In this document: positions 19,359 to 27,886 of the stretch, piece by piece
Layout of the letters: each line of letters begins with the position of its first letter
How positions within the stretch are numbered: the stretch's first letter is position 1
Assembly: GCF_002929305.1 (NCBI RefSeq)
Contig: NZ_PJIO01000006.1
Coordinates: 186,001-250,000, forward strand
DNA: 64,000 nucleotides
Source: Arthrobacter sp. GMC3
GTDB taxonomy: Bacteria > Actinomycetota > Actinomycetes > Actinomycetales > Micrococcaceae
Direction: 5' to 3'
The notes under the pieces: model-generated
What the model was told of the DNA's origin: nothing
The model's database searches: none
Seen by the model: the letters and a program-made list of their open reading frames with translations, nothing else
Made by a program: the position numbers and the translations under genes

Positions 19359-20381
19359 TCAGTGCGGGGCGGCAGTGGTCCCGCGAATTACCAGCTCCGG
19401 CACAACCTGAACGGACGCACCATCCCTGGCGCCGCCGTCGAGCTCGGCCAGCAGGGCTTGAATGCACCGCTTGCCCAACTCCTGGAAGTCTTGCCGGACC
19501 GTGGACAGCGGCGGCAAGAAGAATTCAGATTCCGGCCAGTCGTCAAAACCAACCACAGATATGTCGCCGGGGACGCTGATGCCCGCCTCAGCAAACGCTC
19601 GCAGCAGGCCCAACGCCATCTGGTCATTGCCGGCAAAAATGGCCGTAACGTCCCCAATGCGGGCAATTTCCCGGCCCAGGCGAAACCCCGAATTTGCACT
19701 CCAGTCCCCCTCAAGCAAGGGCCCTTCCGGTAAACCCGCATGGTCCAAGGCGGCGCGCCAACCGCCAATCCTCGCCTGCGTATCAACCCACCCGGCAGGG
19801 CCGGCCACATGGCCAATCCGCTGATGCCCGAGCGAAATGAGGTACTCCACGGCCTGGCGCGCGCCTGCGGTCTGGTCGATGGCGACGCCGCTCAGGCCGC
19901 TCGTTCCGGCCGCGCCGATGGCAACCACCGGAAGGTCAAGATTGAGCTTTACAAGTGTTTCGAAGATGCCAGCGTGCGGGACCTGGACAATGATGCCATC
20001 AACACCTTGGTCCAGGAACCGCAACATCGCTTCTTCAATGGTTTCAGGAGTGACCTCAGCCAGTCCGGCGATGCTGACGAAGTAATCCGCCTCCCGCGCC
20101 GCCTGTTGGAGCGCAAGCAGCGTGTTGGAGGGTCCATATTGGGACATTTCACTGGCAAGAACTCCAATGGTGTTCGAGCGCCGCGTCACCAGACTGCGGG
20201 CGGCCGTGTTGCGCCGGTAACCCAGTTCGACAATGGCGCCCTGCACTTTCTCCAGCGTGCGGGCACTGACATTGGGGTTTCCATTGAGCACCCGTGAGAC
20301 GGTCTGGTGCGACACGCCGGCCAACTTGGCCACGTCTTCCATCACTGGAGCGCGGTTCTGGCCTTCGGAAATTGGCGTCAC
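19359..20381 (-). CDS. LacI-family regulator of arabinose genes
   Basis: This 340-residue repressor has a LacI helix-turn-helix (MEDVAKLAGVSHQTVSRVLNG), a hinge helix (NTAARSLVTRR) and a periplasmic-binding-like effector domain with the typical VVGFDDWPES and STVRQDFQELG segments. The GTG start has AAAGGG 5 bases upstream. Its position just upstream of araB, with matching operators before araB, beside its own promoter and before the sugar transporter, argues that it senses arabinose or a product. Bacillus AraR is of a different (GntR-chimeric) family, so this is a functional analogue. Confidence 0.88.
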   Translation of the reverse strand: MTPISEGQNRAPVMEDVAKLAGVSHQTVSRVLNGNPNVSARTLEKVQGAIVELGYRRNTAARSLVTRRSNTIGVLASEMSQYGPSNTLLALQQAAREADYFVSIAGLAEVTPETIEEAMLRFLDQGVDGIIVQVPHAGIFETLVKLNLDLPVVAIGAAGTSGLSGVAIDQTAGARQAVEYLISLGHQRIGHVAGPAGWVDTQARIGGWRAALDHAGLPEGPLLEGDWSANSGFRLGREIARIGDVTAIFAGNDQMALGLLRAFAEAGISVPGDISVVGFDDWPESEFFLPPLSTVRQDFQELGKRCIQALLAELDGGARDGASVQVVPELVIRGTTAAPH

Positions 20382-20429
20382 GGGAACCCTTTCAACGTAA
20401 GAAATGCGTAGTCTTGACCAATACTATGT

Positions 20430-20443
20430 TGTTAGCGCTAACA
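20430..20443. promoter_or_regulatory. LacI-type operator between regulator and oxidase
   Basis: TGTTAGCGCTAACA is a perfect 14-bp palindrome in the 105-bp space between the divergent LacI regulator and alditol-oxidase-like genes. It could serve both autoregulation and control of the oxidase. Confidence 0.8.
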
Positions 20444-20486
20444 TTGGCGTGGAGTCCTCAAATTCGCGGTGCACCCAAAGGAAAAC

Positions 20487-21737
20487 ATGAAGAACTGGGC
20501 AGGAAATCTAGAATACCGGTCAAACAGCCTGCTGAGTCCCAGGTCCACGGAGGAGCTACAGGAAATAGTTTCCAGCGCCATAGCAGTCAAGGCCCTTGGC
20601 TCACGCCACTGCTTCAACACCATTGCCGACACCCATGGCATCCACGTGTCTCTCGAAAATTTGGGTGCCGTGCCGGAGATCGACACCGTCCAGCGCACTG
20701 TTCGCGTCGCCGGCAGCCTCAACTACGGGACACTCGGCGCACATCTGGAAAAGCACGGTTTTGCCCTGCCCAACCTTGCCTCGCTGCCGCATATCTCGGT
20801 GGCGGGCGCCATCCAGACGGGAACGCACGGCTCCGGGATTGCCAACGGCTCGCTCGCCACGGCAGTAACGGCGATCGAGCTGGTCCGCGCCTCCGGTGCC
20901 CTGGTGCGGTTGACCGCGGACGACGGCGATGACTTCCGTGCCGCCGTCGTCGGCCTGGGCGCCTTGGGGATCATCACGCACGTGGAACTGGCCATCGAAC
21001 CGTCCTTCCAAATCCGCCAGCAGGTATTCCAGGATTTGCCGTGGTCCCGCGTCTTGGACGACTACGACGCCATTGCCGCCGACGGTTACAGCGTCAGCTT
21101 GTTCACCGACTATTCGGGCAGCAACATTCCTCAAGTTTGGCGAAAGGTCCGTCACGAGCAGTCGCCGTTGGCAACGCCGGAGGACTTCCACGGTGCCCGC
21201 CCTGCAACAGTGCCGCTGCACCCGCTGCCGGGGATGTCGGCGGAGAACTGCACACCCCAGCTGAACGTTCCCGGCGCCTGGCTTGACCGGCTGCCGCACT
21301 TCCAACTGCAGTTCACCCCCAGCAACGGTAACGAGCTGCAGAGCGAGTACCTGCTCCCCCGTGAACATGCAGGAGCCGCCTTGGGCGAACTCCGTGAACT
21401 GTCAGGGCTCATTGGCCCGCTGCTGTTCATCTCGGAGATCCGCACGGTTGCCGCCGATGACTTTTGGCTCAGCCCCAGCTACCACCATGACAATGTTGCC
21501 CTGCACCTGACCTGGAAACCGCTTCAGGAGCAAGTGGAATCGGTTCTTCCCGTCATCGAGGAGAGGTTGTCCCCCTATGGCGCCAGGCCGCATTGGGGCA
21601 AGCTGTTTGCCTCCAACGCAGCGGACCTCGCTGGCCTGTACCCGCACTTTGGCGACTTCCGGGCCATGGCAGAGCACTATGATCCCACCGGAAAGTTTCG
21701 CAACGACTACCTGAACAAGGTGCTTTTCAACCACTGA
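20487..21737 (+). CDS. FAD-dependent alditol/sugar-lactone oxidase
   Basis: This 416-residue protein of the alditol oxidase/aldonolactone oxidase group opens with NWAGNLEY. The ALGSRHCFN segment near residue 42 holds the His that links covalently to FAD in Streptomyces AldO, and SLPHISVAGAIQTGTHG is the FAD-binding core. Relatives oxidise xylitol, sorbitol or arabinitol at C1 with oxygen, giving H2O2. ATG 20487 with AAAGGA upstream is preferred over a GTG six codons earlier. The shared operator suggests co-regulation with arabinose genes, so a pentitol or arabinose derivative is a plausible substrate. Confidence 0.82.
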   Translation: MKNWAGNLEYRSNSLLSPRSTEELQEIVSSAIAVKALGSRHCFNTIADTHGIHVSLENLGAVPEIDTVQRTVRVAGSLNYGTLGAHLEKHGFALPNLASLPHISVAGAIQTGTHGSGIANGSLATAVTAIELVRASGALVRLTADDGDDFRAAVVGLGALGIITHVELAIEPSFQIRQQVFQDLPWSRVLDDYDAIAADGYSVSLFTDYSGSNIPQVWRKVRHEQSPLATPEDFHGARPATVPLHPLPGMSAENCTPQLNVPGAWLDRLPHFQLQFTPSNGNELQSEYLLPREHAGAALGELRELSGLIGPLLFISEIRTVAADDFWLSPSYHHDNVALHLTWKPLQEQVESVLPVIEERLSPYGARPHWGKLFASNAADLAGLYPHFGDFRAMAEHYDPTGKFRNDYLNKVLFNH

Positions 21738-21784
21738 CACTTTCGCCCGCGTTGGTCCGCGCCAACCCGGGCCGGAACAACGCC

Positions 21785-21833
21785 AGATGGCTCGGCCTGC
21801 GGGGGAAACTTCCCCACGGACCGAGCCATCTTT
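21785..21833. terminator. Bidirectional terminator
   Basis: An 11-bp perfect stem, AGATGGCTCGG paired with CCGAGCCATCT, encloses an inner GGGG/CCCC hairpin and is followed by TT on the plus strand. It lies between the convergent oxidase and arabinofuranosidase genes and can serve both. Confidence 0.85.
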
Positions 21834-21843
21834 CATAGCGGTG

Positions 21844-23382
21844 CTAGTTTTTGGTGACTTCGAGTTCGACGACGGCCCAGGACAGGGCCGGAAGTGTCAG
21901 TTTGAGTTCGTCTCCGGCCGCCTTGACGCCGTCAAGGGAGGTCATGCCTACCTGTTCCTGCTGGGCCAGGGTGTTCTTCGTGAAGCGGTCCTTGCCCTCG
22001 GGAGTTTGGAGGACTTCGGCGCGGGTGACACGTCCGGCGTCGAAGCCGCGCAATGCGACCTCCACATCGGCTGCTTCCTCCAGGCCGCGGTTGGCGAAGA
22101 ACAGGGCCATGCGCCCGCTTTCCTCATCCCAAGTGGCGCTGACATCCACCAGGTCTGCGTCACCAAATTGGGCCGTCTGGACTTTGTCAGAGTCAACATG
22201 GGTGCGCAGGATCTGCCCCTTGGCCAATTCGGCCATCCTGGCAAACGGGTAGAAGATGCTCTGGCGCCAGGCCGGACCATTTTCCTCGGCCAGGATCGGG
22301 GCGATGACGTTGACCAGCTGTGCCTGATTGGCGATCTTGACCCTGTCGCCGTGGCGCAGCAGCGAGTTCAATAGTGTCCCCACCACCACTGCATCGGTGA
22401 CGTTGTACTTGTCCTCGATCACCCGGGGGTGCTCACGCCAGCCTGAGGCGTTCACCCGGTGCGGCTGATCCTCGGTGTCCAGGCCGGTCTGGTACCAAAC
22501 ATTCCATTCGTCGAAGGAAAGGTTGATGTTCTTCTTGTGCTTGCCCTTGGCCTTCACGGCATCAGCTGTGGCGACCACGGATTCTATGAAGTAGTCCATG
22601 TCTACGGCACTGGCCAAGAAACTGGCGGCATCGCCGTCGTGCTCTTGGTAGTAGGCATGCAAGGATACGTAGTCCACTTCGTCATAAGCATGGGTGAGGA
22701 CAGTCTGCTCCCAGGCACCAAACGTTGGCATGGACGAGCCGGAACTGCCGCAGGCAACCAGTTCAATGTTCGGATCTACTAGACGCATCGCCTTGCCGGC
22801 TTCCTGCGCCAGGCGACCGTACTCGGTGGCGGTCTTGTGGCCGATCTGCCATGGACCATCCATCTCGTTGCCCAGGCACCACAACTTGATGTCAAAGGGA
22901 TCCTTGTGGCCGTTCTTGGCCCGCAGGTCTGAGAAGTAGGTGCCGCCGGGATGGTTGGCGTACTCCACGATCTCCCGGGCAGCATCCACACCACGGGTGC
23001 CCAGATTGATGGCCTCCATGATCTCGGTGCCAGCTTTCGCCGACCAGTCAACGAACTCGTGGAGTCCAAAGGCGTTGGTTTCCAGCGTGTGCCAGGCCCC
23101 ATCCAATCGGCGCGGCCGGCCGGAGACCGGGCCGATACCGTCTTCCCAGTTGTACCCGGAGACAAAGTTGCCGCCGGGGTACCTGATGACGGTGGCCCCC
23201 AGCTCCTTGGTCAACGCCAGGACATCCTTGCGGAAGCCCTGCTCGTCAGCTTCACGGTGGCCGGGTTCGTAGATGCCGGTATAGACACACCGGCCCATGT
23301 GCTCCACAAATGAACCAAAAAGACGCCGTGGCACCTCTGAGATGGTGAAGTCGCGGTCAATGCTAATCCGTGCACGAGACAT
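21844..23382 (-). CDS. abfA: Alpha-L-arabinofuranosidase, GH51
   Basis: The 512-residue enzyme has GH51 features: RLFGSFVEHMGRCVYTGIYEP at the start, RYPGGNFVSGYNW, the acid/base Glu in CLGNEMDGPW near residue 170, and the nucleophile Glu in SFDEWNVWY near residue 290. A C-terminal beta domain follows. It removes terminal arabinofuranosyl groups. There is no signal peptide, so it acts on imported arabino-oligosaccharides. An AGGAGA ribosome site lies 8 bases before the ATG. It is the last gene of the transporter operon, 51 bp after a permease. Confidence 0.94.
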   Translation of the reverse strand: MSRARISIDRDFTISEVPRRLFGSFVEHMGRCVYTGIYEPGHREADEQGFRKDVLALTKELGATVIRYPGGNFVSGYNWEDGIGPVSGRPRRLDGAWHTLETNAFGLHEFVDWSAKAGTEIMEAINLGTRGVDAAREIVEYANHPGGTYFSDLRAKNGHKDPFDIKLWCLGNEMDGPWQIGHKTATEYGRLAQEAGKAMRLVDPNIELVACGSSGSSMPTFGAWEQTVLTHAYDEVDYVSLHAYYQEHDGDAASFLASAVDMDYFIESVVATADAVKAKGKHKKNINLSFDEWNVWYQTGLDTEDQPHRVNASGWREHPRVIEDKYNVTDAVVVGTLLNSLLRHGDRVKIANQAQLVNVIAPILAEENGPAWRQSIFYPFARMAELAKGQILRTHVDSDKVQTAQFGDADLVDVSATWDEESGRMALFFANRGLEEAADVEVALRGFDAGRVTRAEVLQTPEGKDRFTKNTLAQQEQVGMTSLDGVKAAGDELKLTLPALSWAVVELEVTKN

Positions 23383-23433
23383 AGTACTGATTCTCCTGTT
23401 GTTGAGGTCTTGAGAGGTGGCGGGGTGGAAAAT

Positions 23434-24336
23434 TTAGGTTCCGGCAAGGCCGGTGGTGGAAATGCCCTTGATGATCTGGCGTTGGAAAAAGAGGAACACC
23501 ACTATCAGGGGCAGGGCAGCCAGCAAGGCGGAGGCCATGTTTTGGGCGTATTGGATGCCGTAGGCGCTCTTGATGGTTTGCAGGCCAACGGGCAACGTCA
23601 GCATGGAACTGTCATTGGTGACGATGAAGGGCCACAGGAAGTTGTTCCAGGCGCCAATGAAGACAAAGATGGCGACGGCGGCCAAGATGGGGCGTGAGAG
23701 TGGCAGCACTACCTGCCAAAAGATGCGAATTCTTCCTGCCCCGTCCACCAATGCGGCATCCTCTAGTTCCCGAGGAATTTGGTCAAAGAACTTCTTGAGC
23801 ACAAACACCATCGCTGGTGCGATCACCTGCGGCAAGATGATGCCCCAGTACGCGTCAATCATGTGGAACGAGACCATTTGGTAGAACAACGGAATGATCA
23901 GTACCGGCGGTGGCACTATCAGTGAGGCGACGATGACTGTCATCATCACCTTTCTGCCCTTGAAATCGATGCGCGACAGCGCATAGGCCGCCAATGTCGA
24001 GATGACGAGGGTGATGATGGTGATGGCTGCGGAGGTGAAAAGTGAATTCCACGTCCATTGGGGAATGTTGCCTTGCTGGAGCACCTTGGCAAACGCGCCA
24101 AAGGTGAATCCCGATTTCGGCACGATCGTGATGGGTGTGGCTGCGGCTTCCGTTTCGCTTTTGAAGGCCGTGATGGTGGCCCAGGCGAACGGGATCAGCC
24201 ACGTGATTGACAGGACCGCAACGATCACTGTGGCCGCAACGCGGCTGGCCGAGATCCGTTTTCTGCGCCGCAACGTTGGAGGCTTGGATGCCGCACTAGT
24301 AGTGCTTGCGCGTGAGGTGAGAGTCGACAATGCCAT
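23434..24336 (-). CDS. Sugar ABC transporter permease (AraQ/MalG type)
   Basis: This 300-residue membrane protein of the CUT1 family has an N-terminal basic stretch, about six membrane segments, and an EAA loop reading PRELEDAALVDGAGRIRIF followed by VLPLSRPIL. It forms the channel with the permease encoded just upstream; only 3 bp separate them, and the GAGGAG ribosome site sits in the previous gene's last codons. Cargo is presumably arabino-oligosaccharide, from the neighbouring arabinofuranosidase. Confidence 0.9.
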   Translation of the reverse strand: MALSTLTSRASTTSAASKPPTLRRRKRISASRVAATVIVAVLSITWLIPFAWATITAFKSETEAAATPITIVPKSGFTFGAFAKVLQQGNIPQWTWNSLFTSAAITIITLVISTLAAYALSRIDFKGRKVMMTVIVASLIVPPPVLIIPLFYQMVSFHMIDAYWGIILPQVIAPAMVFVLKKFFDQIPRELEDAALVDGAGRIRIFWQVVLPLSRPILAAVAIFVFIGAWNNFLWPFIVTNDSSMLTLPVGLQTIKSAYGIQYAQNMASALLAALPLIVVFLFFQRQIIKGISTTGLAGT

Positions 24337-24339
24337 GGC

Positions 24340-25278
24340 TTATGCACTCCTCTTGCGGGTGAGAACGAACTGGGAGATCGAGACGACAACGATGATGGCG
24401 AAGAAGATGTAGGAAATGGCAGCCGAGTAGCCCAGCCGGTATCCGGTAAAGCCGGTCTCGAAGATGTACTGGACGACGCTCCGCGTGGATCCGGCGGGGC
24501 CTCCGGCGGTCATCTGATACACCTGATCGAAGACCTTCAGGGAGGCCAGTACTTGCAAGATGACGATCATGATGGTTGTCGGGTTAATCTGGGGCAACGT
24601 GATGGAGAAGAATTGCCGCCACCCACCGGCACCGTCCAACTGCGCCGCCTCGTAATGTGATTGTGGAATGTTCTGCATGGCGGCCAGATAGAGCAGAAAG
24701 TTGAAGCCAACTGTCCACCACAGCGTGGCGATCACAATTGACCACATCGCCACTTCGGGATTGTTTAGCCAGTCAACGGGGGCGATTCCCACCTTGCCCA
24801 GCAGTTCGTTGATCAGGCCGAGTTGGGGGTTGTACATCCACACGAAGAACAGCGATACCACCGTGGATGCCAAGAGATATGGCGCAAAGAACGACAGGCG
24901 CCACAGCCATTGGGCAGGCAATCCCATGTTGACAAGTGCTGCCATGGCCAGGGCCACCACAACGAGTGGCACGGTGCTGATGACGGTGAAGTAGAGTGTG
25001 TTTCCCATCGAATGCCACATGTCGGCATCGCCGAGGGCCTCAACATAGTTGGCGAAACCGACGAATGAACCGTTGGCTCCTGTGAGCGATTTCCCGGTGA
25101 AGCTCATGTAGACGCCGTAGATCAGGGGCCAGATGAGGAACACGGCAAAGAATGCCAGGAATGGTGCCATGAACCCCCACCCGTGCCTGCGGTCCCGCCG
25201 CAGTCTGCTTGCATGGGTGTTTTCTGGTGCTTGGATTGGTGCTTGAGATGACTCTTTCGAAATGGTGGACGTACTCAT
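24340..25278 (-). CDS. Sugar ABC transporter permease (AraP/MalF type)
   Basis: This 312-residue CUT1 permease has an EAA loop (SHYEAAQLDGAGGWRQF, then TLPQINPT) and multiple membrane segments. ATG 25278 is preferred over an upstream frame start because GGGAG lies 8 bases before it and the sequence after it begins with the usual polar N-terminus. No ATPase is encoded in this operon, so it probably shares a general MsiK/MalK-like ATPase from elsewhere, as many CUT1 systems in actinobacteria do. Confidence 0.9.
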   Translation of the reverse strand: MSTSTISKESSQAPIQAPENTHASRLRRDRRHGWGFMAPFLAFFAVFLIWPLIYGVYMSFTGKSLTGANGSFVGFANYVEALGDADMWHSMGNTLYFTVISTVPLVVVALAMAALVNMGLPAQWLWRLSFFAPYLLASTVVSLFFVWMYNPQLGLINELLGKVGIAPVDWLNNPEVAMWSIVIATLWWTVGFNFLLYLAAMQNIPQSHYEAAQLDGAGGWRQFFSITLPQINPTTIMIVILQVLASLKVFDQVYQMTAGGPAGSTRSVVQYIFETGFTGYRLGYSAAISYIFFAIIVVVSISQFVLTRKRSA

Positions 25279-25352
25279 TGCTTTGGCTCCCTTGCCGCAA
25301 AATGACTCTCCCAAAGATGAACTACAGGGCGTGCTTGGCCGCGGTAGGGGCC

Positions 25353-26675
25353 CTACACGGGATTCGGCTTGGACAGCAACGTGTCCAACCGTTCCACAAA
25401 CGCATCCCAACCATCCTTGGCCTTGGTCCGGCCCAGGAAAACGTTCTGCACGTTTTCTGCGAAGAATGACTGAAAGTCCGAACCGGACCCGGTAAACCAG
25501 GCTCGGGGGTCATAGTTGATGATGTCCGCTGCGCCGGCATAGTGAGCCTGTGGCAGGAGGTTTTCAAATTCTGCTGATTGCACTACCGGTTGAAATCCGG
25601 GGATGTGCCCGGCTTTTGCCCAGTTCAAGGATCCCTTGAGGATGTCCGCCACAAAGGCATACACGTCGTTGCGTTTTTGTTCATCAAGGTTCAGCTGATG
25701 AGGCAGCACAAACGCGTGCGAGTCGGCATAAGCGGCAGGGGTGCCAAACAGCGTGGGAATCGGCATGGCGTCAAATGGCACCTTTGCCGTTTGCATGGTG
25801 GGTAGCTCCCAGACGCCGCTCATGAACATGCCTGAATCTTGGGCGGCAAATTCGGCGATGGCAGTTCCGCCGTCCCCGCTGGCCGTGGCGATCTTGTCGT
25901 CGAGGAGTGAGTGGATGTACTCCAGCACGCTGATGGCTACATCACGGTCCACGACGGCCTTTTGCCCTTGCACCAGTTCCATGGAGGCGCCGTGCTGCTT
26001 GTAGAAGGTGTAAAACAGGCGCCACATTTGTGCACCGTCACCGAGATATCCATACGAGAGACCGTGCTTGCCGGTGACCTTGGCCATTTCCAGTGCCATT
26101 TCCTTGAACCGGTCCGAGTTGGTGACGATCTCAAGCTGTCCGTTGGCAGCAAGCGCACCGGCCTTCTGCGCCACTTCTGTGTTGTACATCAGGATGAAAG
26201 GGTGCGAGTCGAGGGCGATGGAGAAGAGCTTGCCGTCCTGGAGGCTGTTATTCCAGATCCGGGGCGAGAAGTCGTTCTTGGTGACCCCATTTTTTGCCAG
26301 GAGGTCCACGTCCCACGGGTCAAGGAGCCCTCCCGGAGCATATCCGGTGACGCGTGAGGCATGCATGATGGCGACCTCTGGTGGCCGGCCTCCTGCCGAC
26401 GCCATGGCAAGCTTCGTGTAGTACGGGGCGCCCCATGCCAAGACTGTGGGGTTGACGTGGTACGACTGCTGCGAGGCATTGGCCGTGTCAATCATGGCCT
26501 GCATTTTGATTCCGTCACCACCGGAGAGCAAGTGCCAGAAGCGCAATTGCGCCTCGCCCGCAGCCTGGGCGGAACCGCCGCAGCCGGATAACAAGGCCGC
26601 GCCCAGGGCACCCGAAAGCGCTATCCCACCACCGCGAAGTAGCTGCCGCCTAGACACGCTGTTAAGTTCATTCAT
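25353..26675 (-). CDS. Sugar-binding lipoprotein of ABC transporter
   Basis: This 440-residue extracellular binding protein carries a twin-arginine motif (SRRQLLRG) followed by lipobox LLSGC. This suggests export by Tat and lipid anchoring. The mature part has the family-1 sugar-binding layout (LRFWHLLSGGDG near the start, FMSGVWELP later). An AAAGGAG site precedes the ATG by 6 bases. It is the first gene of an operon with two permeases and a GH51 enzyme and has a regulon-type operator upstream, so it likely binds arabinose-containing oligosaccharides. Confidence 0.9.
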   Translation of the reverse strand: MNELNSVSRRQLLRGGGIALSGALGAALLSGCGGSAQAAGEAQLRFWHLLSGGDGIKMQAMIDTANASQQSYHVNPTVLAWGAPYYTKLAMASAGGRPPEVAIMHASRVTGYAPGGLLDPWDVDLLAKNGVTKNDFSPRIWNNSLQDGKLFSIALDSHPFILMYNTEVAQKAGALAANGQLEIVTNSDRFKEMALEMAKVTGKHGLSYGYLGDGAQMWRLFYTFYKQHGASMELVQGQKAVVDRDVAISVLEYIHSLLDDKIATASGDGGTAIAEFAAQDSGMFMSGVWELPTMQTAKVPFDAMPIPTLFGTPAAYADSHAFVLPHQLNLDEQKRNDVYAFVADILKGSLNWAKAGHIPGFQPVVQSAEFENLLPQAHYAGAADIINYDPRAWFTGSGSDFQSFFAENVQNVFLGRTKAKDGWDAFVERLDTLLSKPNPV

Positions 26676-26782
26676 CGGTCACTCCTTTGGACGCGATTAC
26701 ACTGCCTGGTCCGGTCGCACCCCTCCCCCAAAATCCTGATTCGGGAGTGGCAGCGATCGATAAAACGTGATCTATTCCACAG

Positions 26783-26798
26783 ATTACATCGTTGTAAT
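26783..26798. promoter_or_regulatory. Palindrome before the sugar transporter operon
   Basis: ATTACA and TGTAAT are perfect inverted repeats separated by 4 bases, about 110 bp before the binding-protein start. It could be a site for the second LacI regulator encoded just upstream, but that is a guess. Confidence 0.4.
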
Positions 26799-26815
26799 GG
26801 CATACACAAGAGAAA

Positions 26816-26831
26816 TTGTTAGCGCGCACAA
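26816..26831. promoter_or_regulatory. LacI-type operator before the sugar transporter operon
   Basis: TTGTTAGCGCGCACAA contains TGTTAGCGCGCACA, which matches the core of the two operators at the ara locus in 12 of 14 positions. It lies in the 206-bp gap upstream of the binding-protein gene. Confidence 0.65.
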
Positions 26832-26881
26832 GATTTGTTTTCGGTATTTCTCCCGGGGCCGCCGCACGGCCTTCTCCAGTA

Positions 26882-27886
26882 TCAGGAAACGCTTGAGCTG
26901 CCTCTGACTATGAGCCGGTAGGGCAAGGTAACTTCCACGGGATCCCGGTTTCGGTCCGCCATCCGCTCCGTCAAGAGCCGTAGTGCTTCTTCCGCGAGGG
27001 CGCGCTTGTCAAAGGAGATAGTGGTCAACGCCGGCACGGCATATTGCCCGTGGTCAATGTCGTCGAAGCCGGCGACGAGAATGTCCTGGGGCACACGATG
27101 GCCCGCGGCCGCCAGCACACTCAGGGCCCCAATCGCTATGGAATCCGTGAAGCAAAATATGGCGTCCGGAAGATCGTTGGACGACAGAAACTCGGTCAGA
27201 GCCTGCGCACTCCCCCGTGGTGTCCACTCATCGCAGGGAATCTCCAAGCGGGGATCCCTGTCGATGCCAAGCTCAGCCAGCGCCCGATGATAGCCGCGAG
27301 TTCGAACTTCAGCGGTGTCGGTACGTCGAGTCTTCGTGGCACCCAGGATAGCTATCCGACGTCGTCCGCCCTGTGCCAGCGCGAGTGTCATCTCCCGAGC
27401 AGCTGCCACGTTGTCAAGACCGACGTGGTCCACTCTTCGCTGGGCAACTTCACCCAGCATCACCATGGGAGGCAAGTTTCCATCAACGCCTATTGCACTG
27501 GCGTCCAGGGCTACGGGGTTCAGGATGAGCCCGTCGATGAGGTTGGAACGGGCCTTGGACACGAGATCGAATTCGCGTTGCGGGTCCGGCCCGGTCTCCT
27601 CAAGCTGCACGCTCCATCCCTGCTCGTGTGCCACCTCGACGATGTGGTGCGCCAGTTCGGCAGAGTAGGGGGTGCCCAGATCGGGAAGGGCCAGGGCAAT
27701 GACACCCGTCCGCCCGTTACGTAACCCGCGTGCCGATAAATTGGGGACGTAATCTAGCTCGGCGAGAGCTGCCTCCACCCGCACCCTGGTCCGCTCACTC
27801 ACGGGGACCAGCCCATTGACAACATTTGAGACAGTCTTTGGCGACACGCCTGCCCTTGCGGCGACGTCTTTAACAGTGGAACGCAT
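26882..27886 (-). CDS. LacI-family regulator (second)
   Basis: This 334-residue repressor has the LacI helix-turn-helix VKDVAARAGVSPKTVSNVVNG and hinge (NLSARGLRNGRTG). The effector domain has VAGFDDIDHGQYAVP and LTTISFDKRALAEEA. ATG 27886 with AAAGGG upstream is chosen; the frame is open 41 codons further without homology-like sequence. It sits directly upstream of the arabinoside transporter operon on the same strand, so it may be that operon's specific regulator alongside the ara repressor at 19359-20381. Confidence 0.85.
   Translation of the reverse strand: MRSTVKDVAARAGVSPKTVSNVVNGLVPVSERTRVRVEAALAELDYVPNLSARGLRNGRTGVIALALPDLGTPYSAELAHHIVEVAHEQGWSVQLEETGPDPQREFDLVSKARSNLIDGLILNPVALDASAIGVDGNLPPMVMLGEVAQRRVDHVGLDNVAAAREMTLALAQGGRRRIAILGATKTRRTDTAEVRTRGYHRALAELGIDRDPRLEIPCDEWTPRGSAQALTEFLSSNDLPDAIFCFTDSIAIGALSVLAAAGHRVPQDILVAGFDDIDHGQYAVPALTTISFDKRALAEEALRLLTERMADRNRDPVEVTLPYRLIVRGSSSVS

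Noticed and set aside
20601..21368. A 255-codon minus-strand frame inside the oxidase gene
   Set aside because: It is the complementary shadow of the oxidase, with no recognised motifs or ribosome site.
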